The position numbers and the translations under genes were made by a program. A DNA stretch of 64,000 nt from Poa pratensis (Eukaryota > Streptophyta > Magnoliopsida > Poales > Poaceae), in the NCBI GenBank assembly GCA_947311845.1, contig CAMZMU010000089.1, positions 22,190,438 to 22,254,437 of the forward strand, read 5' to 3'. The notes beneath the pieces were generated by a model. That model did no database searches and was not told the DNA's origin. It saw nothing but the letters and a program-made list of their open reading frames with translations. How positions within the stretch are numbered: the stretch's first letter is position 1; the number at the start of each line of letters is the position of its first letter. Shown here one piece after another: positions 11,638 through 22,244 of this stretch.

Positions 11638-13093
11638 CCCCTTCCCTTTCTCTTGTGAGCGTGCAAATAACCTGTGGTCTGTGGAGTGTAGGCTCATAGT
11701 AATCAATGGCGCGAAGCATGATAGCAGTGCTGCTGCTGTGGATGGCGTTCCTGGAGGGCGTCACCGCGCTGCACCTGTGCGTGGACCGGCTGTTCAACGA
11801 CACGCAGGGCAGGCACAACGACGGTCTGCCCCACCTGAACCCGACGGAGGAGGCGACATGGATGGTTCTCCTGCCGCGCAAGCTTGGCTCCAAGGCGAAG
11901 TTCGACTGGCTGGCGCTCTACCGGAGCTTCACTCGCGGGGGTGACGACCATGCCCCTGAGGAGTTCCTCTCTCAGGCGTCCCTGCACGACGTTCGCCTCG
12001 ACCCAGGCTCCATGTACTGGCAGGGCCAGCAGACCAACCTCGAGTACCTTTTGTACCTCGACGCCGACTGCCTCACTTGGAGCTTCCGGCAGCAGGCCGG
12101 CCTGCCCACCATCGACGAGCACTACGGCGGCTGGGAGGCGCCTGACGGCCAACTCCGTGGCCATTTTGTAGGTCAGTTATTGCTCACTTCTGATCGTCTC
12201 ATTTCCCCGTTTCAGTTAATTCCTCCATTTGAGCAAAAAGTTGTTTGTGTTTGTGTCTGATCGCAGGGCATTACTTGAGACGAGCGCGCACATGTGGGCA
12301 AGCACACACAACGACACCCTCAGGGAGAAGATGGCCAGGGTGGTGGACATCCTCGACCACTGCCAGAGGAAGATGGGCTCAGGGTACCTATCAGCTTATC
12401 CTGAGACCATGTTTGACATGTACGAAGAGCTTTCCGAGGCCTGGTCACCGTATTACACCATTCACAAGTTTGCACGAGAACAGAATTCCTACCAACTTGT
12501 TATGTGATTTGGTTTCATCAGAGAAAATCAACCCATGGGTTGTTGTTGTGAGCCGTGCCAGTTTACTGTTCTGACAGATTATGCAAGGCCTCCTGGATCA
12601 GTACACATTGGCTGGGAATAAAAAAGGTCTTCAGATGGTGGTGTGGATGACTGATTACTTCAGTGAACGTGTGAAGAATTATATACAGAAGTACTCTATT
12701 CAGAGGCACTGGGAAGCAATGAACGAGGAGACTGGTGGATTGAACGATGTGCTGTATCAGCTGTATACTATCACGGTAATATCAGTGCCATTGCAGCTAG
12801 TAGTGTTTAGTAGAATTCTCTTTGGTCGTGGTACTTAGAGTTGTTTGTAATCTCTTTGCAGAAAGACCAAAGCACTTAACGATGGCCCATCTTTTCGACA
12901 AGCCATGCTTTCTCGGGCCACTCAGCCTTCATGTCAGAACATTGGGTTTCATTTTGAGTTTTGAGAGTTCATACTTAAGCAGCAGTTCGGTGATGTTGAC
13001 CTTTTTATTTCAGGATGATGATATAGCAGGGTTGCATGTTAATTCTCATATTCCTGTCCTAATCGGTGCGCAAAAGAGATATGAAGTTGTCGG

Positions 13094-13170
13094 TGTGTTA
13101 AGTATATAATATCACCACTTCCTATCAGTTCGGACTTTTGGGATAGTTGGTTGATAGAACTATTCTAACT
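13094..13170 (+). repeat. 5' LTR of the Copia element
   Basis: This 77 bp LTR begins TGTGTTAAGTATATAATATC, which includes a TATA-like AGTATATAAT, and ends CTAACT directly before the primer-binding site. It is very short for a Copia LTR. Confidence 0.88.
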
Positions 13171-13195
13171 TGGTATCAGAGCGGGTTAGGTCATC

Positions 13196-13305
13196 CCAGC
13201 CGCCGTCGCGGCCGCCGCCGTCGCGGCCACCATCCCGGCCGCCGTCGTCCCAGCCGCCGTCGCGGCCGCCATCCCAGCCGCCGTCGCGGCCACACTCGCT
13301 GCCGT
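13196..13305 (+). repeat. CCGCCGTCGCGGC short repeats in the Copia leader
   Basis: About ten irregular copies of a 12-15 bp unit around CCGCCGTCGCGGCC. They lie between the primer-binding site and gag and produce spurious Ser/Arg/Pro-rich frames on both strands. Confidence 0.7.
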
Positions 13306-13688
13306 CGACGGCTCCTTCAGGTCGCCGTCGCGGCCTCCCTCCCAAGCTGCTCCATCCCCTGTCCTGCGAGCTGCTGCCCTTCACCAGCGACGACGACGAC
13401 TTCCTCAAGCCTGCTGCTGCTCTTCCTTAGCCCCCAACAGCTGCTGCTGCTGCTCGTTGCCAAGTGCTGCTCTTCCTCAACCTCCACTGCTGCTGCTCCT
13501 TCCCAAGACCTCAACGACCTGCTGCTGCTCTCCCTCTCAAGCAGCCGTCGCGGCCACTCCAGGTCTTGATCCGCTGCCTCCGATCCGCCTCCAGGTTGCT
13601 GCCGCTGCCGCTACTTCACAGCCACGGTCCTCCAGCTCCCTCCTGCCCTCTTCAACACGTCGCTGCCAGAAGGTATCAACTGTGCATC

Positions 13689-16600
13689 ATGTCGGTCAAT
13701 GCTATTGCTGTGAACATCGTTCTTGATGGTCAGAACTATCCGGAGTGGGCTTTTTGTGTTGAAACTGCCTTGCGGGGTCATGGATTATTGTCTCACTTGA
13801 TTGAAACTCCTCCTGTTCTTAGCAATGACCATAGTAATGCTACTGAAATTAAAACATGGCAGATTAATGATGGAAAAGTAATGGCTGCCATTGTCAATAG
13901 CATCAAACAGTCCATGATTATGAGCTTGTCCAAGTTTAAAACTGCTAAGAGCATTTGGTCGTATTTGAAGGGACGCTTTGTTCAGGATAGTGGTGCTCTC
14001 TTACACACTCTCATGCAGCAAACTCATGTCATTGAGCAGAATGACATGTCTATTGATGAGTATTATTCTGCTTTTGATCGTCTGATGGGTGCTTTGACCT
14101 CCATGGTGCCTGAATGTACTGCTGATCCTTGTCCAGCGCATGCGTTCATTGAGAAGTTCTTCACATACAGATTTGTTATGGGAGTTCGGGATGAATATGA
14201 CTCTCTTCGTGCACGATTGCTTCATAGTTCTGATAGTCTCACCATGGCGAAGGCGTTGTCTGATTTACTTGCTGAAGAGACTCGCCTCAAGTCCTTGTCT
14301 TCTGCTGCTGGTTTGGGTTCTCACAGTGTCTTGGCTGCTGCTCAGAAGCCCCATGCAGCAAGGACTACCTCTTCAGAGCTATGCGAGTATTGCAAGAAGC
14401 CTGGTCATAGGTCAGCAAATTGCTTTGGTAAATTCCCAGAGAAGTTGGCTGATTTTCGTGCTCGTCGTGCTGCACGTGGTCGTGGTACCGGATCTGCACC
14501 TAGAGGCTCAGTGGCTGCTGCTGCTACTTCACCTGCTGCTACTTCATCACCAGCTTGGGTTCTTGACTCTGGGGCATTCTTTCACGTAACGTCTGATCAG
14601 TCACAGTTACCTTCTTCTAAGCCAATCCTCGACGGTGCTTCTGTTCAGACTGCTGATGGTACTTTATGTCACATTACTCATGAGGGTTCCCTTTATAATT
14701 CTCAGTTTACTGTTCCTAATGTATTCTTTGTACCTGAGCTGTCTATGGATCTACTCTCAGTAGGACAGATTACAGATCATCATTGCTTTGTTGGATTTGA
14801 TGACTCATCTTGTTTTGTACAGGATCGTCGAACAGGGGTTGTGATTGGGACTGGCCGTCGCCGTAAAAGTGCTCCTCGCCTCTACATATTGGACACTTTG
14901 CGTCTTCCTTCATCCACTGCATCTCCAGCTCACGTGCTCTCCGCTGCATCAGCTTCCGCTACGTCTTTTGCCCAATGGCACCATCGTCTTGGTCATTTAT
15001 GCGGTTCACGGTTGTCGACATTAGTAAAGTCAGGTTGTTTAGGTCATACATCTGTCGAATCTAGTTTTCATTGTAAGGGTTGTAAGCTTGGAAAACAAAT
15101 TCAACTTCCATATTTTTCTAGTGATTCTCATTCTGCTACACCTTTTGATCTTGTTCACTCTGATGTTTGGGGCCCTGCTCCTTTTGTATCAAAAGGTGGT
15201 CATAAATATTATGTTATTTTCATTGATGATCATTCTCGTTATACTTGGATTTATTTCATGAAACGCCGCTCTGAGTTGATCTCCATTTACAAGTCTTTTG
15301 TTCGCATGGTTCACACTCAATTTTCTTCTCCAATCAAAAATTTTCGTTCAGACTCTGGTGGTGAATATTTATCTGATAATTTTCGCCAGTTTTTAAACTC
15401 AGAGGGTACTCTTGCTCAGCTTTCTTGCCCTGGTGCTCATGCGCAGAATGGTGTTGCTGAGCGCAAGCACCGTCATGTCATAGAGACTGCTCGCACTCTT
15501 TTAATATCTTCTTTTGTTCCTTCACACTTTTGGGGTGAAGCTGTTTCTACTGCGGTTTATCTTATCAACAGACAACCGTCATAGAGTCTTAGAGTCTTTG
15601 GATGTACGTGCTATGTCTTGTTGGCACCTCGGGAGCGAACTAAATTGACTGCCCAATCTGTTGAGTGTGTTTTTCTGGGATATAGTCCTGAACATAAAGG
15701 CTATTGGTGTTATGATCCTTCTTCTCGTCGCATTCGTATTTCACGGGATGTCAGTTTTAATGAAAACCGTCCTTTCTTTTACAATTCCTCCACACACTCT
15801 TCATATTCTCCCACAGAGTCTACCTCTTTTATGTGTCTTCCCCCCACTCATGACGCTCCATCTGTGCCACCATCATCCATCACATCACCATCTACTTCAT
15901 CCATACCAGATGTTCCTATTCCCATCACTCCACCCTTCCAGGTGACACCACCTTCATATTCTTTTTCTAAACCACCTATCACACAGACCTACACACGTCG
16001 TCCTCACCCTATCCCTACGGACAGTCCTGCGGAACCTGTTGTTGATGATTGTACTAACATTGATGAGTCTCATATTGTTTCTGATGAGTTACAGGGTGAT
16101 CAGGGATATGCTCTCCGTGATCGTGCTACCATTGCACCTCCGGATCGATTAGGCTTTCCACGTGTTGGTGCAGTAACTGTTGAACCATCCTCTTATCAGG
16201 AAGCTTCTAGTCTTCCTGAGTGGCAGCTAGCTATGACTGAAGAATTGGCTGCCCTTGATCGTACGGGTACGTGGGATATTGTTCCTTTACCGTCTCATGC
16301 AGTACCTATCACATGCAAATGGGTCTTCAAGGTTAAGACCAAATCAGATGGGTCTATTGAAAGATATAAAGCTCGTCTTGTGGCCAGAGGTTTTCAGCAG
16401 ACTCAAGGACAAGACTATGATGAGACTTTTGCACCAGTTGCACATATGACTACTGTTCGTACTTTAATTGCTGTGGCAGCTAGCTCTTCTTGGACTATCT
16501 CTCAGCTGGATGTCAAAAATGCTTTTCTTCATGGTGATTTGCATGCAGAAGTCTATATGCACCCACCACCTGGTGTCGATGCTCCTTCGGGACATGTCTG

Positions 16601-17714
16601 TCGTCTCCGTCGGGCTTTATATGGTCTAAAACAGGCTCCACGTGCTTGGTTTGAGAGATTTGTTTCTGTTATACGGGCTGCTAGTTTTTCTCCTAGTGAT
16701 CATGACCCGGCTCTATTTATTCATCTCTCTCCGCGAGGACGCACTTTGCTTCTTTTATATGTTGATGACATGCTGATTACGGGTGATGATCCAGAACATA
16801 TTTCTCATGTGAAGAAGCACCTTGGTGAGCAATTTCAAATGTCTGATTTGGGTCCTCTCAGTTATTTCTTGGGCATTGAGGTTCTGCAGTCTCCCAAGGG
16901 CTATTATCTTTCACAGTACAAGTATATACAAGATCTTGTTGCTCGTTCTGGTATTAGTGATAATCGTACAGCTACAACACCTATGGATCTTCACTTACAA
17001 CTTCGTCCAAGTGATGGTCCACCTTTACAGGACCCATCTCGATATCGGCATATTGTGGGCAGCCTTGTTTATCTCACTATTACCAGACCTGATATTGCAC
17101 ATGCAGTTCATATTTTGAGTCAGTTTGTAGCTGCGCCTACTTCAGTTCATTATGGTCATTTACTTCGTGTGCTGAGATACTTACAAGGAACAGCAGATCG
17201 ATGTTTATTCTATGATCGTGATAGCCCACTTCAGCTTCATGCTTACTCCGACGCCACTTGGGCGAGTGATCCTGTTGAGCGTCGCTCAGTTACTGGTTAT
17301 TGTATTCTTCTTGGATCTTCTCCTATTGCATGGAAATCAAAGAAGCAATCAGCTATATCTCGATCTAGTACTGAGGCAAAACTTCGAGCTCTTGCTACTA
17401 CCACGGCAGAGATCGTATGGCTGAGATGGCTATTAGCTGATCTTGGTGTCTTTTGTGATGCTCCTACACCTCTTCTTTGTGACAACACTGGAGCTATACA
17501 GATTTGTCATGACCCTATAAAGCATGAACTTGTAAAGCACATTGGTGTTGATGTCTCGTTTACTCGGTCTCACTGTCATCAGAAAACAATTGATCTCCAA
17601 TATGTACCCTCGGAACTGCAATTGGCAGATTTCTTCACAAAAGCACAAACTAGAGCACAACATCAGTTTCATTTGATCAAACTCAATGCTTCAGATCCTC
17701 CGCTTCCGCCTTAA
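13689..17714 (+). pseudogene. Copia gag-pol polyprotein, one in-frame stop
   Basis: The ATG at 13689 begins gag. Order: gag; CCHC knuckle [14 protein letters not shown] (14382-14423); aspartic protease with DSGA (14565); integrase with an HHCC domain from WHHRLGHL (about 14980) and core residues in [16 protein letters not shown] and NGVAERKH; reverse transcriptase from about 16200 with [19 protein letters not shown] and YVDDM (16758); RNase H with SSTEA near 17365. The order PR-INT-RT-RNaseH is diagnostic of Ty1/Copia. The frame is interrupted by TAG at 15582-15584, where the usual integrase linker between INRQPS and LRVFGC is missing, so a small in-frame deletion is likely. No other break is visible. 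The copy must have been moved before this lesion or by proteins supplied in trans. Confidence 0.9.
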
Positions 17715-17728
17715 GTTTGAAGGGGGGG

Positions 17729-17828
17729 TGTTAAGGCCCATGTAGGCCCATGGCCCATGCCATCCTATATATGGACTCGAACGTCCTCAGCTCTCTTTAC
17801 TGACTCGAATCCTATCAGGTACGTAACT
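17729..17828 (+). repeat. Second, unrelated LTR-like segment inside the Copia element
   Basis: It begins TGTTAAGGCCCATGTAGGC after an AAGGGGGGG polypurine tract and ends GTAACT directly before another TGGTATCAGAGC. It contains a TATA-like CCTATATATGG. Except for the TGTTAAG start and the TAACT end it does not match the terminal 77 bp LTRs. It is probably the natural 3' LTR of the element that supplied gag-pol. Confidence 0.75.
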
Positions 17829-17949
17829 TGGTATCAGAGCCTGAGGTCTCAGGTTCGAGTCTCACCCCCCGCATTTTCTCCAGCCATTTATCCACACGTG
17901 TGGAGGGCTGATTTCTTCTTTCCACACCCGATATGGGTGTGAGGGGGGG
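17829..17949 (+). other. Second primer-binding site and short leader
   Basis: TGGTATCAGAGC (17829-17840) is followed by about 100 bp with no coding capacity, then the polypurine tract GAGGGGGGG before the 3' LTR. Together with the flanking 77 bp LTRs this has all the parts of a very small LTR element of roughly 275 bp. It includes a B-box-like GGTTCGAGTCTC. Confidence 0.65.
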
Positions 17950-18026
17950 TGTGTTAAGTATATAATATCACCACTTCCTATCAGTTCGGACTTTTGGGAT
18001 AGTTGGTTGATAGAACTATTCTAACA
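17950..18026 (+). repeat. 3' LTR of the Copia element
   Basis: This 77 bp copy is identical to the 5' LTR except for the final base (CTAACA against CTAACT), which implies a recent insertion. It is followed directly by the target duplication GTCGG. Confidence 0.88.
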
Positions 18027-20460
18027 GTCGGTGATCATCTTTACAAGGTAAACTGAAATTAAAGTACTAGCAGTTAACAAAGACCCCTACTGTAATGGAC
18101 AACGTCATAAGCTTCAACCTATATTTGTCCACTGTCATGTTGGGTTACTTCTCAAGCTGCAACGAGACATAATGCAGTACTTCTCTACATCCCTTTTCAA
18201 AACTTGAGTAAACTGAAATACTGAGTAAAAAGCTAACCCTTGGCACAGGACATTGCAACATTCTTCTTTGACATAGTAAACTCCTCCCACACATTTGCAA
18301 CAGGAGGCACATCTACCATGGAACACTGGTGAGTTATAATTCTTACCAATCACCATATTCCTGTCTTAGGACTTCTCCCAGCTCAAGTTCTTTATACATT
18401 TTATTTCCAACTGGGCTGGGAGTCGTAGGTGGGGGAAGTCTCCCATTTCCATTAACCGCTTAACGGAAGTTCTTTGTACATGCCAGGCATGACCCGAAAC
18501 GACTAGTAGATGAGATCAAAATCAGTTCGAACGAGGAGACTTGTGCCACCTACAACTTGCTTAAGGTGAACTTTTGTTCTCTGTGCCTCTCATCACAGGC
18601 ATTATATTCTTCAGAAGGTAATTTCTGAATCCACCTTGGCTCTGCATTGCAGGTCTCCCGAAACCTGTTCAGGTGGACAAAGGAAGTCAAGTACGCTGAC
18701 CACTACGAGAGATTGCTCATCAATGGGATCATGGGCAACCAGAGGGGAATGCAGCCTGGCGTCATGATCTATTTCCTTCCCATGGGTCCTGGGCGATCCA
18801 AGAGCATCAGTGGCGCGCCCCCTTCTGGCCTTCCCCCAAAGATGCCAGGGGGCTGGGGAGGTCCAAATGACACATTCTGGTGCTGCTACGGGACAGGTAA
18901 TTCTTGAGTACCTGCGGAAGTGATGTTTTTGCTGCTGCCGTTGTTTCTGAAATGTAGATTACATCGACAATTTGACAGGGATAGAGTCATTCTCAAAGTT
19001 AGGGGATACCATATACTTCCTGGAGGAGGTTGAAATACCAGGGCTCTACATCGTTCAGCACATACCCAGCACTTTTGACTGGAAAGTGGCAGGCCTTACT
19101 GTGGTGCAGCAGGCCATGCCGGTGTTCTCGACTGATTCTCATTTTGAAGTTACAATCTCTGTTTCTGCTAAGGTAACTTGTGAATAAAAAATTCAGCCAT
19201 GGTACCCTCGCAAGTTTGTGTTATAGTTGGATTGAAGAATTTTGAATCTTTTATACATCTCTTTTGTATTCTCGTACATACAGGGAGATGCCCAACCAGC
19301 AAAGGTGAGCGTGTGGATCCCGTCATGGACATCCATTGATGGAGCATCGGCAACTCTAAATGGCCAAATTCTCAACCTGACATTTGCAGGTAACTTCACT
19401 AGTGAAAAATGATGTTACTGATATTTCTTACAGAATGGAGAGATCCCTTGCTTCATGCTTGTCGTTCTCTTGCAGGTGGTTTCCTCACGTTGACCAAACT
19501 CTGGGGTGACGATACCTTGCTGCTCCGGTTTCCCATTAACTTAAGAACCGAGGCAATTAAAGGTACGGAATTGTCGGACAAGGTCTGAATCTTTCTGGGC
19601 AAAACGTAAGGTGTCTGAACTTAAAAGAGTCTGAAATTGCTGTCTTCTTTTTCAGATGACCGGCCGGAGTATGCATCCATCCAAGCAGTACTGTTCGGGC
19701 CACACCTCCTCGCCGGCCTGACACATGGCAACCAGACCGTGAACGCCAGCGAGCACTCAACGACGGCCTGACGCCGGGCATGTGGGAAGTGGACACCAGG
19801 AACACCACCTCGATCAACGACTGGATCGTCCCGCTCCCTCAGTCGCTGAACTCGCAGCTCGTCAGCCTGACGCAGCGATCCGGCGAGCGGACCTTCGTCC
19901 TGTCGGTGTCCTCCACCAACGGCGCGCTGACAATGGACGAGATGCCCGTCGCCGGCAGCGACACGTGCCTGCACGCCACGTTCTTCATCGACGCGTTCCT
20001 GGACGACAGCACCGTTGCCCGCGTTCTGCCGCTGCCAGGGCCGAACGTGACGATCGCGCCGTTCGACAAGCCGGGCATGGCGGTCACCAACGCCCTCAAC
20101 GTCACCCTGCAGCCAGGACAGGACGCCCTCTTCAACGCCGTGCCCGGGCTAGACGGGCTCCCTGGCTCGGTGTCCCTGGAGCTCGGCACCAGACCGGGAT
20201 GCTTCGTGATTGCCCCAGGCGGCGCAGCCGGCTACAGCCCCGGTGACAAGGCCCAGGTCGGCTGCCAGACAAGCAGCGACGACGAAGCGTTCCGCTAGGC
20301 CGCGAGCTTCACGCAGGCGCCGCCGCTGCGCACCTACCACCCGCTGAGCTTCGCTGCGAGGGGCACGGAGCGGAACTTCCTGCTGGAGCCGCTGCGGAGC
20401 CTCCAGGACGAGTTCTACACTGTGTACTTCAACCTGGTCACCGCCGCCGACGACAGCTGA

Positions 20461-22244
20461 AACATGCTCATCCACGTGAGTGAGACTGGGAGGACGACGG
20501 GCCAGAGCTTCAGAGAGTGGTGGCAGACGCATGTGCCACGGGCTACACATTTACTATGTGTACTGTTGCATTGCTGGAGGAATCACCCATGACCAATAAT
20601 AATGCTCTTGCTTCTTGCTTCCAGAATCACAATGATATTGTATCCTGATGTAGGAAAATAAAAGCAGCATCCATGTGTGATTATGTCATTATGTTGAGAT
20701 TTCTCGAGGTTGGTTAGGATCTTGATCCATGCACCTTTACTTGCATTCATGTGCGTGCCGCGCGCGTGACATGAATGTCGGCCAGTTAGGCGTACGCATA
20801 TGCTATTATTGTTCTCGTGGCACTAAAATCTTCGATATGGTCTTAGATGTTCGATCGATATAGTCCTTGTGATGCACGATGTGTGGTCACGAGACGATAA
20901 CTTTTGGGCCGCTACGGTTCTTCTTGCCCAAGAATCTTCAATTCGCAACCGCACAGGGTGAAGAGATCTTAAACCTAGTTCAAGAAAAAAAGATTTAGGC
21001 CATTCTATTCGATGTATGCCGCATTGCCGCTTGATTAGATAAAAAATAGTTGACCCAGTTTATAAATAAAATTGTGTTAACAAGCCAAAAATTGGCCTCT
21101 TTATAAGGTAAACCGGGCTAAGAAACTATACAAGCGAGGAGACTTGCTGTCGACTCAGCGCTAGTCTACTAAAGGTAACCTACGGCTCCGGGGCCACCAT
21201 CCTGATATACGCCGCACGACCCAGCTGTTTTCGTAGCCCCGCTATCTATGTGACGGCCTGCCGACCATGAACGTCGTGCCAAACTCGTGGATCAAACTCC
21301 ATGTTGTCTGAAGTCGAACCAGCCAGGTGGACGAACTCGCTGCCCACATAGTTTCAGGTCGTCAACGAAACTGCACTAGGCCACGAACATGCCCCACAGG
21401 ATCGTCGCTGCATGGGAGACCGAGACCGCCACCTCAACATATCACCATTGTTTGGGGCCGTTGCCCCAGTTTCAGCTTCCCTTGGCCACATATTCGTCCC
21501 GCCAAGCCGTCACGAACCCATCACACCGTGATGACCAAGAAACTCCAAGACGACGCCTCCAACAACAAGATAGTGACGCGTCCGTCGCCAGCTTTGATGA
21601 ATTTTAGATTTTCACCTGGATGTTTTAGAACCAGACACACGCCGGTCAAGATCAAAGCTCCATAATGCAATCAAGAAGGATAACACAACGCCTCAAGGCG
21701 CCACCGTCGTCGTCACCGACCAAAGTCCATGAGAGGCTTTCTGCATGCCGCAGTCGCGGCGCCACCTCATGCTGCGAGAGAGAAAAAAGGATGGCATCGG
21801 CATGGCCATCCATATCTCGTTTTCTACCAGAAGCTATAGCTACTGCCTGCTACTCTTCCCGCTCACGGGAATGCATCGTGACAAGAAGACGACGCAATGT
21901 GACAAGCACTGAACGGTGAGCTGCACGTGATCGATCGAGTAACCGATGAACCAAAGTTATTTTGTTTACTCGTCTCGTGTCGTCGTTCGTTCGTTCAGCG
22001 GCACTCGTAGATGGAGTAGTAGGCAATAAATAAGTTTTCTCGAGACTTAAACGCTATCTGTTTCCTGTACCTGTGGTCACGTACGGACAGTACATACTCC
22101 ATTCAGGCGATAAAAGCTTTTGGGATTCTTCATATTCTTGCCCACATGCGTCGTCTGCTTCAGTGCTTCGGTGGTAGTGGTAGTTGTAGTAGGTGCTACA
22201 CTGGTGGCCGCACTGAGCGAGCTCAGTGTCTTCTTATCCTGGCA
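20461..22244. other. Spacer between the two GH127 copies
   Basis: It starts with the old 3' UTR of copy 1 (AATAAT near 20598, AAATAAAAG near 20656). The stretch 20980-21920 is moderately GC-rich with Thr/Arg-rich open frames of under 120 codons that match nothing I recognise. The last 200 bp precede the copy 2 start; CAATAAATAAG near 22025 is a weak TATA candidate. Confidence 0.35.

Larger units (their letters stand above)
13094..18026 (+). mobile_element. Composite Ty1/Copia element with 77 bp LTRs
   Basis: Flanked by the 5 bp duplication GTCGG (13089-13093 and 18027-18031). The LTRs 13094-13170 and 17950-18026 differ only at the last base. A primer-binding site TGGTATCAGAGC (initiator tRNA-Met type) follows the 5' LTR at 13171-13182, and a G-rich polypurine tract (17940-17949) precedes the 3' LTR. 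The gag-pol frame spans 13689-17714. Between pol and the 3' LTR lies an unrelated 100 bp LTR-like segment (17729-17828), preceded by its own polypurine tract AAGGGGGGG and followed by a second TGGTATCAGAGC (17829-17840). The element thus mixes parts of two families. It sits in exon 5 of GH127 copy 1 in the same orientation. Confidence 0.92.
11706..20460 (+). pseudogene. GH127 beta-L-arabinofuranosidase-like, copy 1 (broken)
   Basis: Signal-peptide start MARSMIAVLLLWMAFLEGV, then the GH127 (DUF1680) domain. Exons: 11706-12171, 12267-~12468, 12578-12775, 12862-12932, 13014-13093 plus 18032-18047 (exon 5, split by a Copia element), 18249-18328, 18487-18565, 18653-18896, 18979-19172, 19284-19389, 19476-19562, 19656-20460. 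The active-site signatures survive: EETC in exon 7 and FWCCYG in exon 8, matching the Glu-X-Cys and Cys-Cys zinc/nucleophile pairs of bacterial HypBA1. Lesions relative to copy 2: one base missing near 12280; splice donor after exon 2 changed to CACAAG|TTTGC; the Copia insertion; one base missing near 19757; nonsense TAG at 20296-20298. The frame after that stop still matches the family up to TGA at 20458. Splice sites are placed by alignment to copy 2. Confidence 0.9.

Noticed and set aside
13147..13569. Ser/Arg/Pro-rich frames in the Copia leader
   Set aside because: Produced by CCGCCGTCGCGG repeats; they overlap on both strands, and the gag start at 13689 is better.
15582..15584. Programmed UAG read-through in Copia gag-pol
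   Set aside because: The stop lies inside the integrase-RT linker, not at the gag-pol border, and the usual linker sequence is missing there, so a deletion with a stop is simpler.
17850..17865. GGTTCGAGTCTC as a tRNA gene or SINE B box
   Set aside because: No A box, acceptor stem or tRNA fold was found around it; it is part of a retroelement leader.
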